Assembly (NCBI GenBank): GCA_025927665.1
Contig: JAICKZ010000069.1
Span: forward strand, 1-12,067
DNA from: Steroidobacteraceae bacterium
Lineage (GTDB): Bacteria > Pseudomonadota > Gammaproteobacteria > Steroidobacterales > Steroidobacteraceae
DNA: 12,067 nt
Direction of reading: 5' to 3'
Below, piece after piece: positions 1 to 6,920 of this stretch; position 1 is the first letter of the stretch, and every line of letters begins with the position of its first letter. Position numbers and translations under genes: made by a program. The notes under the pieces were generated by a model. That model had not been told where the DNA came from, did not search any database, and was given only the letters and a program-made list of their open reading frames with translations.

Positions 1-1
1 C

Positions 2-382
2 AATCTACCTGCTGGATACATTCTCATCATTGAAGATGATAGTGCGGTTCGTGAAGCATTGTCCTTAACGCTGGAACTCGAAGGCTTCATGGTACTCACG
101 GCTGCTTCACAACAAGCCGCCGTCAAAGTATTCACTGAACACGCCAAACACATTGCCGCCGTGGTGAGCGATTACCACGTAGACAGTGAACACACCGGCA
201 TTGAAATCGTAAAAACGTTGCGTGCAATTTCCACCGCACCGTTGCCTGCGGTATTTTTGACCGGCGATACGTCGCTGGCCTTGCGAGCTCAGCAGAATCT
301 GCCAAACTCACACCTGTTGAGCAAACCTGTTGATGCTGCCAAACTGATACAGGCATTGGTAGAGTTACTCAACAAATCGTAA
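2..382 (+). CDS. Receiver (REC) domain, C-terminal part of a two-component protein, 5'-truncated
   Basis: The reading frame is open from the window edge to the TAA at 380-382, and the visible 126 residues form one receiver domain. The acidic pair is at residues 11-13 (E-D-D), the likely phospho-accepting Asp is 57 (in VVSDYHVD), the switch Thr is 87 (LTGD) and the conserved Lys is 108 (SKP). All the residues expected of a functional phosphoryl acceptor are present. The protein ends just after the last helix, with no DNA-binding output domain. The few residues before the first strand (NLPAG) read like a linker, and the TGIE and LTGD segments resemble the C-terminal receivers of hybrid histidine kinases. 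I therefore infer a hybrid kinase whose sensor and kinase parts lie left of the window. A stand-alone CheY-like protein starting just outside is the alternative. Confidence 0.85.
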   Translation, partial: NLPAGYILIIEDDSAVREALSLTLELEGFMVLTAASQQAAVKVFTEHAKHIAAVVSDYHVDSEHTGIEIVKTLRAISTAPLPAVFLTGDTSLALRAQQNLPNSHLLSKPVDAAKLIQALVELLNKS

Positions 383-415
383 CGTTCCAACCTCTCCACT
401 TAAATAATCGAGATC

Positions 416-1411
416 ATGCAATACAGAACACTTGGCAAGACGGGTTTCAATGTATCCGAAATATCTTTGGGCACCTGGCAAGTTGGCGGTCGCTGGGGCG
501 ATGCGTTTGACGACGCCTCCGCCGAACAAATTATCGAAACCGCAATTGATCATGGTGTTAACTTTATTGACACTGCCGATGTCTATAGTGATCGCGCCAG
601 CGAAGCAACAGTGGGTCGAGTGGTGCGTCGCTATCGAGCACGCGGCCAACAAGTGTATGTAGCCACTAAATGTGGACGTTTTATTCAACCTCAAGTTGAT
701 GCAGGCTATACACCTGCAGTGCTGCGCAACTATGTCGAAACCAGCCTAAAAAACTCTGGGCTTGAAACACTGGATTTGATTCAACTGCATTGCCCACCAC
801 AAGCCACTTATGATCGACCAGAGATTTTTGCGTTATTCGATACTTTGAAAACAGAAGGCAAGATACGTAATTTGGGTGTGTCAGTAGAAACCATTGATCA
901 AGCCTTAAAAGCGATTCAATATCCCAACGTCACCACTATTCAAATCATCTTCAACATGTTTCGCATGCGACCAGCTGAAATATTTTTTGGAGAGGCACGC
1001 AAAAAGAACGTCGGTATCATTGTACGAGTTCCGCTGGCCAGCGGATTGCTGTCTGGAAAATATTCGCGTGCTACGCAGTTTAGCTCGGGCGATCATCGTC
1101 ATTTCAATCGCGAAGGTGCTGCCTTTGACAAAGGCGAAACATTTTCGGGTGTGGACTACGAAACGGGATTAAAAGCGGTGGAAGAGTTGAAAGCATTATT
1201 CCCGGCCGATTCTGATCTTGCTGCATGGGCATTGCGTTGGGTGTTGATGTTCCCTGAAGTGTCGACAGTGATCCCTGGCGCATCACGCGCCAAACAAGTA
1301 CAACCTAATCTCGATGCGGCGAAACTGCGCGCATTAACTCCTACTGAAATGGAAGGCGTGAAGGCTGTGTATGATAAGTACATCAAACCCAGCGTGCATC
1401 ATTTATGGTGA
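416..1411 (+). CDS. Aldo/keto reductase
   Basis: This is a 331-residue cytosolic NADPH-dependent oxidoreductase of the aldo/keto reductase superfamily, which reduces aldehydes or ketones to alcohols. It begins with the family's usual opening (MQYRTLGKTGFNVSEISLGTW). The catalytic tetrad is visible: Asp52 and Tyr57 in FIDTADVYSDRASE, Lys85 in VATKCGR and His125 in LIQLHCPP. The C-terminal cofactor-binding part includes a VIPGAS segment, and the protein ends in VHHLW. Length is normal for the family. The ATG at 416 is chosen because the N-terminus fits the family exactly, although the Shine-Dalgarno match is poor (GAGA only 2 nt before the ATG). It lies 33 nt after the receiver-domain gene and is followed by a hairpin terminator. 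The substrate cannot be deduced, and no link to the lysine genes downstream is evident. Confidence 0.95.
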   Translation: MQYRTLGKTGFNVSEISLGTWQVGGRWGDAFDDASAEQIIETAIDHGVNFIDTADVYSDRASEATVGRVVRRYRARGQQVYVATKCGRFIQPQVDAGYTPAVLRNYVETSLKNSGLETLDLIQLHCPPQATYDRPEIFALFDTLKTEGKIRNLGVSVETIDQALKAIQYPNVTTIQIIFNMFRMRPAEIFFGEARKKNVGIIVRVPLASGLLSGKYSRATQFSSGDHRHFNREGAAFDKGETFSGVDYETGLKAVEELKALFPADSDLAAWALRWVLMFPEVSTVIPGASRAKQVQPNLDAAKLRALTPTEMEGVKAVYDKYIKPSVHHLW

Positions 1412-1427
1412 TGAGCTCTTAAAGATC

Positions 1428-1451
1428 ACACGCGAGTTCTGTCTCGCGTGT
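1428..1451 (+). terminator. Probable intrinsic terminator after the aldo/keto reductase gene
   Basis: A perfect 9-bp inverted repeat (ACACGCGAG at 1428-1436, CTCGCGTGT at 1443-1451) encloses a 6-nt loop and starts 16 nt after the stop codon. The stem is GC-rich, but only a run of three T's (1451-1453) ends it, so termination may be partial. Position and strand fit the end of the aldo/keto reductase transcript. Confidence 0.6.
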
Positions 1452-1650
1452 TTGCAAGCATGCCTTCTTTAAGTTGACAAGCGCATTCGTTATATCATCG
1501 ATGGATGCAATGTTTTGGCCGTAATTATGTACAGCATTAATTAGCATTTCCCGATAATTCCAAGAAACAAAATGCATATCACACTTACTTATTGAGCCGC
1601 CAGCATAACTCCGTTACTGTGCAACTATTAATCAGTGACGCGAGGTTCAT

Positions 1651-2745
1651 ATGCGTGTACTACTACTGGGTGCAGGCCATATTGGGCAAATCATCGCATG
1701 CTTACTACATGACAGCGGTGATTACGCAGTCACGGTTGCTGATCGCAGTTTGCCAGCACTAGAAAAGCTTTCCGCCAAACAAATTCAAACACTGACTATC
1801 GATATTGATCATCCGTCGCAATTGGCAAATGCAATGCAGAGTTTCGATACGGTGATCAATGCGTTGCCATATCAATATGCAATGCAGGTCGCCTCATTGG
1901 CAAATACAGCAAATTGTCATTACTTCGATTTAACTGAGGATGTGGCCGCCACTCGGCACATTAAACTGCTTGCCAACAATGTATCTACTGCGTTCATGCC
2001 ACAATGTGGATTGGCGCCTGGCTTTATTGGTATTGTCGCAAATCATCTTGCCGGGCAATTCTCTCAAGTAGACACCGTGCAAATGCGTGTCGGCGCACTA
2101 CCCGCCTTTCCTACCAACTCACTTAAGTACAACTTAACATGGAGTGTGGATGGATTAATCAATGAGTACTGTCATCCCTGTGAAGCCATTCATGACGCAG
2201 AACAGATCGAGCTTCTGCCGTTAGAAGGCTTGGAACATTTTTCATTGGATGGTGTGGAATATGAAGCGTTTAATACTTCGGGTGGATTAGGTACGCTGTG
2301 TGAAACTTGGGCGGGCAAGGTACGCATGTTGGATTACAAATCGGTGCGTTATCCCGGGCATTGTGAGTTGATGAAAACCTTGTTGGAAGATTTGCAACTT
2401 AAATCCGATCAGGAAACGTTGAAAAAAATCTTGCGCCGCGCAGTGCCAGCAACAATGCAAGACGTGGTGTTAGTGTTTGTGACTGTCAGTGGTTTGAAGC
2501 AAGGCCACTTGGTGCAAGAGGTATTTGCACGCAAAGTATTTGCGCAACGCAATGAATTGCAACCGTTGAGTGCAATTCAAATTACCACTGCCGCGGGCGT
2601 GTGTGCAGCGGTGGACTTGTTTCGACAGCAACGTTTACCGCAACAGGGATTTATTCGACAAGAGCAAATTGCGTTGCCGGAATTTTTGGCCAATCGATTT
2701 GGTTGCGCATATCAGCAATCACGACAGGTTGAATCGATTTCATGA
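1651..2745 (+). CDS. Saccharopine dehydrogenase-family oxidoreductase (saccharopine dehydrogenase or lysine 6-dehydrogenase)
   Basis: This 364-residue cytosolic dehydrogenase opens with a Rossmann dinucleotide site, GAGHIG at residues 7-12. An acidic residue at the end of the second strand (Asp31 in VTVADRS) favours NAD over NADP. Mid-protein segments such as FDLTEDV, CGLAPGFIG and LKYNLTWSVDGLINEY are typical of the saccharopine dehydrogenase-like family, which includes saccharopine dehydrogenase (glutamate-forming) and lysine 6-dehydrogenase. Both produce alpha-aminoadipic semialdehyde (piperideine-6-carboxylate). The next gene encodes the dehydrogenase that consumes this product, so a role in lysine breakdown is well supported. 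Which of the two reactions it performs is not settled. No lysine-ketoglutarate reductase gene is visible, which slightly favours the single-step lysine 6-dehydrogenase, but one could lie elsewhere. The start has a good ribosome site (GAGG at 1642-1645, 5 nt before the ATG). Confidence 0.85.
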   Translation: MRVLLLGAGHIGQIIACLLHDSGDYAVTVADRSLPALEKLSAKQIQTLTIDIDHPSQLANAMQSFDTVINALPYQYAMQVASLANTANCHYFDLTEDVAATRHIKLLANNVSTAFMPQCGLAPGFIGIVANHLAGQFSQVDTVQMRVGALPAFPTNSLKYNLTWSVDGLINEYCHPCEAIHDAEQIELLPLEGLEHFSLDGVEYEAFNTSGGLGTLCETWAGKVRMLDYKSVRYPGHCELMKTLLEDLQLKSDQETLKKILRRAVPATMQDVVLVFVTVSGLKQGHLVQEVFARKVFAQRNELQPLSAIQITTAAGVCAAVDLFRQQRLPQQGFIRQEQIALPEFLANRFGCAYQQSRQVESIS

Positions 2746-2768
2746 TTTCATTCTAGTGAATGCCGATG

Positions 2769-2787
2769 GATTGATTAATGATCAATC
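2769..2787. repeat. Short AT-rich inverted repeat between the two lysine genes
   Basis: GATTGAT (2769-2775) and ATCAATC (2781-2787) are perfect 7-bp arms around a 5-nt spacer, inside the 98-nt gap between the two dehydrogenase genes. It could be a weak hairpin or a dimeric regulator's operator. There is no T-tract, so it does not look like a terminator. Confidence 0.4.
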
Positions 2788-2830
2788 TTGGATAATGCAG
2801 TACCGTGAATCGTTTGCCTTGTGAGAATGC

Positions 2831-2835
2831 GAGGA
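2831..2835 (+). promoter_or_regulatory. Ribosome binding site deciding the aldehyde dehydrogenase start
   Basis: GAGGA lies 8 nt before the ATG at 2844. The in-frame GTG at 2805 has no comparable site and would add 13 unconserved residues. Confidence 0.7.
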
Positions 2836-2843
2836 ATCCAGAG

Positions 2844-4346
2844 ATGAATATCGAATCCATCATGCAGCAATGCGGTGTTGATCCCAGCACCTATACACAA
2901 GGTGTATTGGCAACATACTCACCTATCGATGGCAATGAAATCGGTCAAGTTGCAGTTGCTTCAGCTGGTCAAGTAACCGCTTGTATCAGTGAGGCACATC
3001 AAGCGTTTTTACAATGGCGAACGATACCCGCACCAAGACGTGGTGAATTGATTCGTTTATTCGGTGATGAATTGCGTCAACACAAACTCGCATTGGGTCA
3101 GCTCATTAGTATCGAAGTTGGCAAGATTCGAAGTGAAGGCATCGGCGAAGTACAAGAAATGATTGATATCTGCGATTTTGCCGTTGGCTTATCACGACAA
3201 CTTCATGGGCTGACTATCGCATCAGAACGACCCGGGCATCGCATGATGGAATGCTGGCACCCACTTGGGGTTGTGGGCATTATCACTGCATTCAATTTTC
3301 CCATGGCAGTATGGGCTTGGAATGCAGCACTTGCGCTCGTATGTGGAAATGCCGTCATCTGGAAACCTTCGGAAAAAGCACCGTTGTGTGCCCTCGCAGT
3401 ACAATCGCTTTTCAATCGTGCGTGTGAACGGTTTGGCGCCGTATCTCTGAACGCACTCTCATCCGTAATTAACGGCGATCATATTACGGGTAAGGCATTG
3501 GTAAATAATTCACACGTACCGTTGATTTCTGCGACCGGTAGCACCGGCATGGGTCAACAAGTAGCGACACAAGTTGCAGCACGATTTGGTCGCAGCTTGC
3601 TGGAGCTGGGTGGCAACAATGCATTAATCGTCGCGCCTTCCGCTGATTTATCGCTGGCGTTACGCGCCATTGTGTTTGGTGCGGTGGGCACCGCAGGTCA
3701 ACGTTGTACCACGACACGCCGGTTGATAGTTCATGAAAGCATTCATGACAAACTTATCTCGCAACTTAAACATGCATATCAACAACTTCGTATCGGCGAT
3801 CCTTTGCAATCGGAAACATTAGTAGGTCCATTGATTGATCGCGCTGCATTCGATGCCATGCAGGTCGCGTTGCAATCCGCATCACAACAAGGGGGTAATG
3901 TATGGGGCGGTGAACGTGTGTTGTCTGAACTGTTTCCGCAGGCGTACTACGTGCGTCCAGCGATTGTCACCCTATCTGCACAAACAGACATCGTGAAGCA
4001 TGAAACCTTCGCACCGATTCTGTACGTCCTTAAGTATCAAAGTATCGAACAAGCCATCGCATTGAATAATGATGTTCCACAAGGATTGTCATCAGCCATT
4101 TTTACGACCGATGTTCGCGAGGCAGAATTATTCATGTCCTCAAAAGGATCGGATTGCGGCATTGCCAATGTCAACATTGGCACTTCGGGCGCTGAAATCG
4201 GTGGCGCATTTGGTGGCGAAAAACAAACCGGCGGCGGTCGCGAATCTGGCACGGATTCCTGGAAGTCCTACATGCGCCGCAGCACTAACACTATCAATTA
4301 TTCAAACGATCTGCCGCTGGCGCAAGGTGTTAATTTTCAGTTATAA
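2844..4346 (+). CDS. amaB: Alpha-aminoadipic semialdehyde (piperideine-6-carboxylate) dehydrogenase, ALDH7A1/antiquitin type
   Basis: This is a 500-residue NAD-dependent aldehyde dehydrogenase that oxidises alpha-aminoadipic semialdehyde, which is in equilibrium with piperideine-6-carboxylate, to 2-aminoadipate in lysine catabolism. Asn151 (TAFNFP), Lys174 (WKPSE), the general base Glu254 (LELGGN) and the nucleophile Cys288 (GQRCTT) are all present. The C-terminal stretch, with GAEIGGAFGGEK, TGGGRESG, YMRRSTNTINY and DLPLAQG, is nearly that of human antiquitin and sets this subfamily apart from generic aldehyde dehydrogenases. The frame extends upstream to a GTG at 2805, but the ATG at 2844 is preferred. 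It has GAGGA at 2831-2835, 8 nt upstream, and gives the usual family length. It follows the saccharopine dehydrogenase-family gene by 98 nt and probably shares its transcript. Confidence 0.95.
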   Translation: MNIESIMQQCGVDPSTYTQGVLATYSPIDGNEIGQVAVASAGQVTACISEAHQAFLQWRTIPAPRRGELIRLFGDELRQHKLALGQLISIEVGKIRSEGIGEVQEMIDICDFAVGLSRQLHGLTIASERPGHRMMECWHPLGVVGIITAFNFPMAVWAWNAALALVCGNAVIWKPSEKAPLCALAVQSLFNRACERFGAVSLNALSSVINGDHITGKALVNNSHVPLISATGSTGMGQQVATQVAARFGRSLLELGGNNALIVAPSADLSLALRAIVFGAVGTAGQRCTTTRRLIVHESIHDKLISQLKHAYQQLRIGDPLQSETLVGPLIDRAAFDAMQVALQSASQQGGNVWGGERVLSELFPQAYYVRPAIVTLSAQTDIVKHETFAPILYVLKYQSIEQAIALNNDVPQGLSSAIFTTDVREAELFMSSKGSDCGIANVNIGTSGAEIGGAFGGEKQTGGGRESGTDSWKSYMRRSTNTINYSNDLPLAQGVNFQL

Positions 4347-4404
4347 CACCAACCTGAAGGAACATTGAGATACGTTCTATAGTCATGCACTTCGGGGTTT
4401 GTTT

Positions 4405-5016
4405 ATGAAAAGATTATTCACGCTGCTGCTTGCAGCCATTGCTTTGACTGCAACAATGACTTATGCCGATGAAGGACTGGACAGTCTGAAATTATTCAAA
4501 TCCGGCGGTATACAACATGGCAAGTGGCAACTGGAGCTTCTTGAGGGCAGCGATCCATCCATGCAGCAAATGATGCAGAAGGCCGGCAAGATGAGTATTT
4601 GCATGGATATGGCCAAGCAATTGGCGAGGAACTTTCAATATGATAAACAGCAAACCAATACTTGTACGCATCGTGTCATTAACGAAAGCACAGACAGCGC
4701 CGAGGTTGATGTCACCTGCGAAAGTGGCTCGCATATTCATTCTTTGATTAGTCGCGACGGCGACAAGGCTTACAATGTCGAGACTGACATCACCACCAAG
4801 GATGGTAAACCTCGTCATATGAAAATGCATTATCAATATCTCGGCGAATGCAGCAATGATGGTCTCATTCAATTCGATAAAGATAGCGCTGCCTGCAAGA
4901 TGATACGGAAAAATGCGCAAGGTGCAGACATGAGCGCCATGTGTGCCAAGTTGCCTGAAAAAATGCGAGCACAATGTGAAACCAACATGAAACAGGCACA
5001 GGCCAGCTGTCAGTGA
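4405..5016 (+). CDS. Secreted DUF3617-family protein
   Basis: This is a 203-residue exported protein of unknown function. Residues 1-21 are a typical Sec signal peptide: MKR, a hydrophobic core, and cleavage after TYA before DEG. The mature part fits the DUF3617 pattern, with a GKWQLEL opening, spaced cysteines (ICMDM, NTCTHR, VTCES), a YNVETDITTKDGKPRHMKMHY strand region and a closing YLGEC. There are eight cysteines in the mature chain, an even number consistent with periplasmic disulfides. A methionine-rich stretch (MQQMMQKAGKMSICMDM) lies near the start. The tail after the domain is extra and carries four of the cysteines. The ATG at 4405 (GGGG at 4394-4397, 7 nt upstream) is better than the TTG two codons earlier. 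It lies 58 nt after the aldehyde dehydrogenase gene. No function can be assigned. Confidence 0.8.
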   Translation: MKRLFTLLLAAIALTATMTYADEGLDSLKLFKSGGIQHGKWQLELLEGSDPSMQQMMQKAGKMSICMDMAKQLARNFQYDKQQTNTCTHRVINESTDSAEVDVTCESGSHIHSLISRDGDKAYNVETDITTKDGKPRHMKMHYQYLGECSNDGLIQFDKDSAACKMIRKNAQGADMSAMCAKLPEKMRAQCETNMKQAQASCQ

Positions 5017-5104
5017 TAAATCGTGCGTCCACATGCGACGATACGTTTACATATTTCTGTGAATTAAGGTTTAGAAATCTCAATTGCGGCCGATGAGTTA
5101 AATG

Positions 5105-5119
5105 CGAAACCGAGTTTCG
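5105..5119 (+). repeat. Small hairpin before the CBS-protein gene
   Basis: CGAAAC (5105-5110) and GTTTCG (5114-5119) are perfect arms around a 3-nt loop, and a pyrimidine-rich stretch follows at 5124-5134. It sits directly after the in-frame ATG at 5102, so it argues against that ATG as the real start. It may be a weak terminator of the DUF3617 transcript or a leader structure. Confidence 0.35.
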
Positions 5120-5164
5120 GCTCGACCTTTTCTATTGACAAAAACGGCCAACGAGACAGCAAAC

Positions 5165-5857
5165 ATGTTTGTAGGCATGTGGATGACCAAAGATGTTATT
5201 ACAGTGACGGCCGATACACTGGTCACTGAAATAGCGGTCATCATGTCTCAGCGCCGCATTCGACGCCTGCCGGTGATATTGCAGGAAGATGAAATCAGCC
5301 AGTTGTTGGGCTTGGTATCTTCGCAAAATGTGTTGCATGCATTTCCACCGGATATCAATCCACTTAATTTTTTCTCCGAAAGTAATCAGGCGTTAAGGGA
5401 AGCTTCCACTACGGTTATTACTTTGACCGCCAAAGATGTTATGGTCACCAATCCGATTGTCACCAGTCCGGAAACTCCAATCGAAGAGGTTGCACAATTG
5501 ATGCGCGATAAGAAGATTGGCTCGCTTCCGGTTATGCGTCACGGTACCCTTGTCGGCATCATCACTGAGTCGGATCTATTCCGTGCTTTTGCGGACATAT
5601 TTGATCCAGGTTCGCATGGAGTACGAATTACTTTCGACAATTCACGTGGTGAAGATGTATTCCCAATGATCGCGGAAGTGACGCACCACCATCGCTTGCG
5701 AGTGACCAGTTTTGTGTCGCTATTGAAGCACGAACGTCCAGTGTGTGTGGTTCAAGTCATTGGCACCAATACGGAAGCTATGCTCAATGACATATGGAAA
5801 TCAAATCATCAAATTGTCAGCGTGGTTCATCTGGATCAACCTGAACAAGAAAAATAA
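5165..5857 (+). CDS. CBS-CBS-ACT domain protein (AcuB-like)
   Basis: This is a predicted cytosolic regulatory protein of 230 residues. Two CBS domains sit at about residues 7-60 (MTKDVITVTADT, RIRRLPVI, LLGLVSSQNVL) and 90-142 (VMVTNPIVTSPETPIEEVAQLM, KIGSLPV, LVGIITESDLF). Paired CBS domains normally bind adenine nucleotides. The last part, about 153-222 (VRITFDNSRGEDVFPMIAEV onward), looks like an ACT-type ligand domain, giving the CBS-CBS-ACT order known from Bacillus AcuB. The frame stays open to an ATG at 5102, but the ATG at 5165 is preferred. The family usually begins just before the first CBS motif (MFVGMWMTKD), and a hairpin occupies the 5' end of the longer version. The ribosome site is weak either way (GAGACAG, ending 5 nt before 5165). 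It converges on the cytochrome-like gene, with stops 8 nt apart. The target enzyme is unknown. Confidence 0.85.
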   Translation: MFVGMWMTKDVITVTADTLVTEIAVIMSQRRIRRLPVILQEDEISQLLGLVSSQNVLHAFPPDINPLNFFSESNQALREASTTVITLTAKDVMVTNPIVTSPETPIEEVAQLMRDKKIGSLPVMRHGTLVGIITESDLFRAFADIFDPGSHGVRITFDNSRGEDVFPMIAEVTHHHRLRVTSFVSLLKHERPVCVVQVIGTNTEAMLNDIWKSNHQIVSVVHLDQPEQEK

Positions 5858-5865
5858 TCGCGTGC

Positions 5866-6252
5866 TTATCTATATTCTCGATGGCATTCATCGCAGGCGT
5901 CGCGAACGTTTTTAATTTCGCTCATTGATACAGAACATTGTTTATCGCTGGCTAAGTTCAACACTTGCTTAAGCCTTTCGATGTCTTGATGAAATACTTG
6001 ATCTTGCGCATCCGCAAGTGGCAAAGCCACTGCAATTTCGTGCGCCAGAAAGTGTAGTGACTTCAACTCGAGCGTCGCTTGCTCACAGTGCTTGGCTTGT
6101 GTCTCAATTTCCCATGACTGCAGATGAGTTTGCAGCAACACCATAACCGCCGTTGATCTTTCATGTTGTTCCGCGAAATAACGATTAACGTTTACACCCA
6201 ACGCCACGCCAAAGGCGAGAGAGATAGTCATAGCGACGATTATTTTTTTCAA
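5866..6252 (-). CDS. Small c'-like monoheme cytochrome, N-terminally anchored or exported
   Basis: About 128 residues. The C-terminus carries a single covalent heme motif, C120-D-E-C-H124, followed at once by REYR. A CxxCH with a following Y-R close to the C-terminus is the arrangement of the four-helix cytochrome c'/c556 family, and the body is helix-rich. The N-terminus has KK followed by a hydrophobic stretch (about residues 4-20), a signal anchor or uncleaved signal that would export it for heme attachment. Overall similarity to classic cytochrome c' is low, and the axial ligand on the distal side is not obvious. The start is uncertain. The frame stays open to a GTG at 6288, but that lies inside a terminator hairpin. 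I chose the TTG at 6252, which keeps the lysines before the hydrophobic core; the ATG at 6231 is the other option. It probably works with the b561/YceI genes upstream. Confidence 0.65.
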   Translation of the reverse strand: MKKIIVAMTISLAFGVALGVNVNRYFAEQHERSTAVMVLLQTHLQSWEIETQAKHCEQATLELKSLHFLAHEIAVALPLADAQDQVFHQDIERLKQVLNLASDKQCSVSMSEIKNVRDACDECHREYR

Positions 6253-6269
6253 ACTTCGTACCAATAAAA

Positions 6270-6294
6270 AAGGGCGTGCACAGTGCACGCCCTT
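6270..6294 (-). terminator. Strong intrinsic terminator after the b561-YceI operon
   Basis: A perfect 11-bp GC-rich stem (6270-6280 with 6284-6294) has a 3-nt loop and is followed on the minus strand by a run of six T's (6271-6266). It starts 21 nt after the stop of the first YceI gene. It marks the end of the b561-YceI-YceI transcript, so the cytochrome c'-like gene would depend on read-through or its own promoter. Confidence 0.85.
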
Positions 6295-6315
6295 GAAGAA
6301 ACATTGAACTAGAAA

Positions 6316-6891
6316 CTAGTCAGCTTTGACCGCTTCTACTTGAATGGCCAATTTCACATTCATATTAAAGCCATAATCCTTTCCGTAGCTAATACCAAAG
6401 TCTGCACGATTAAAGGTTGCAGACGCATCAGCACCACAGGTCTCCTTTTTGATCATGGGATTCATAGCGCATTTGAAGCTATTCAATGTCAATGTGACGG
6501 GCTTGGTCACTCCATGCAGTGTCAGCTCACCTTCCACTGCGGTGGGTGAATCGCCATTGAACTTTGTCAGGTGCCCTTTGAAAGTAGCAGTGGGAAATTT
6601 TTGAACATCAAGCATCTCAGGGCTCTTGACATGAGTATCCAGTTTATCCATACCAAAATTGATGGAGCTGGTGTCTACAGTAACGTTGACTTCACCGGTA
6701 TGCGCAGCGCGATCAAGTGTCACCGTGCCAGAACTTTTATTGAATTTGCCGCGCCATACCGACATGCCACCCATATGGTCTGCTTCGAAGCTAGGATAGG
6801 TATGATTAGGATCAATGTTATAGGTGACAGGTGCGGCGATCGCAATACCGGAGATTCCAAACAACAATACTAAAGAAATTGATTTCATCAT
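6316..6891 (-). CDS. YceI-family periplasmic protein (copy 1)
   Basis: This is a 191-residue periplasmic protein of the YceI lipocalin-like family, whose structurally known members bind long isoprenoid molecules such as ubiquinone-8 inside a beta-barrel. Residues 1-20 are a signal peptide ending AIA before APVTYN. The mature protein shows the family pattern: YNIDPNHTYPSFEADHMGGMSVWRGKF, LDTHVKSPEMLDVQKFPTATFKG and GELTLHGVTKPVTL. Near the end a FKC...ETCGADA pair of cysteines could form a disulfide, followed by FNRADFGISYGKDYGF. The first of two adjacent ATGs (6891) is chosen because AAGGG sits 7 nt upstream. It lies 29 nt after the second YceI gene and is last in the operon with cytochrome b561. 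I infer a quinone- or lipid-carrier role in an electron-transfer module. Confidence 0.93.
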   Translation of the reverse strand: MMKSISLVLLFGISGIAIAAPVTYNIDPNHTYPSFEADHMGGMSVWRGKFNKSSGTVTLDRAAHTGEVNVTVDTSSINFGMDKLDTHVKSPEMLDVQKFPTATFKGHLTKFNGDSPTAVEGELTLHGVTKPVTLTLNSFKCAMNPMIKKETCGADASATFNRADFGISYGKDYGFNMNVKLAIQVEAVKAD

Positions 6892-6920
6892 GAGTTTACC
6901 CTTACGTTAAAAATTGATTG

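Noticed and set aside
365..694. Minus-strand open frame over the start of the aldo/keto reductase gene
   Set aside because: It lies opposite a well-supported catalytic domain and shows no recognisable motifs.
1474..1502. A consensus-like TTGACA at 1474-1479 as a promoter for the saccharopine dehydrogenase-family gene
   Set aside because: No acceptable -10 box lies 16-18 nt downstream; TATATC is only 11 nt away. A second pair around 1515/1538 is also weak.
4492..5034. Long open frame on the minus strand opposite the DUF3617 gene
   Set aside because: The plus strand has a clear signal peptide, family motifs and a ribosome site. The opposite frame is histidine- and cysteine-rich with no recognisable domain and is a shadow.
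5135..5163. TTGACA at 5135-5140 as a promoter for the CBS gene
   Set aside because: The sequence at the right distance does not resemble a -10 box, and the site would sit almost on the preferred start codon.
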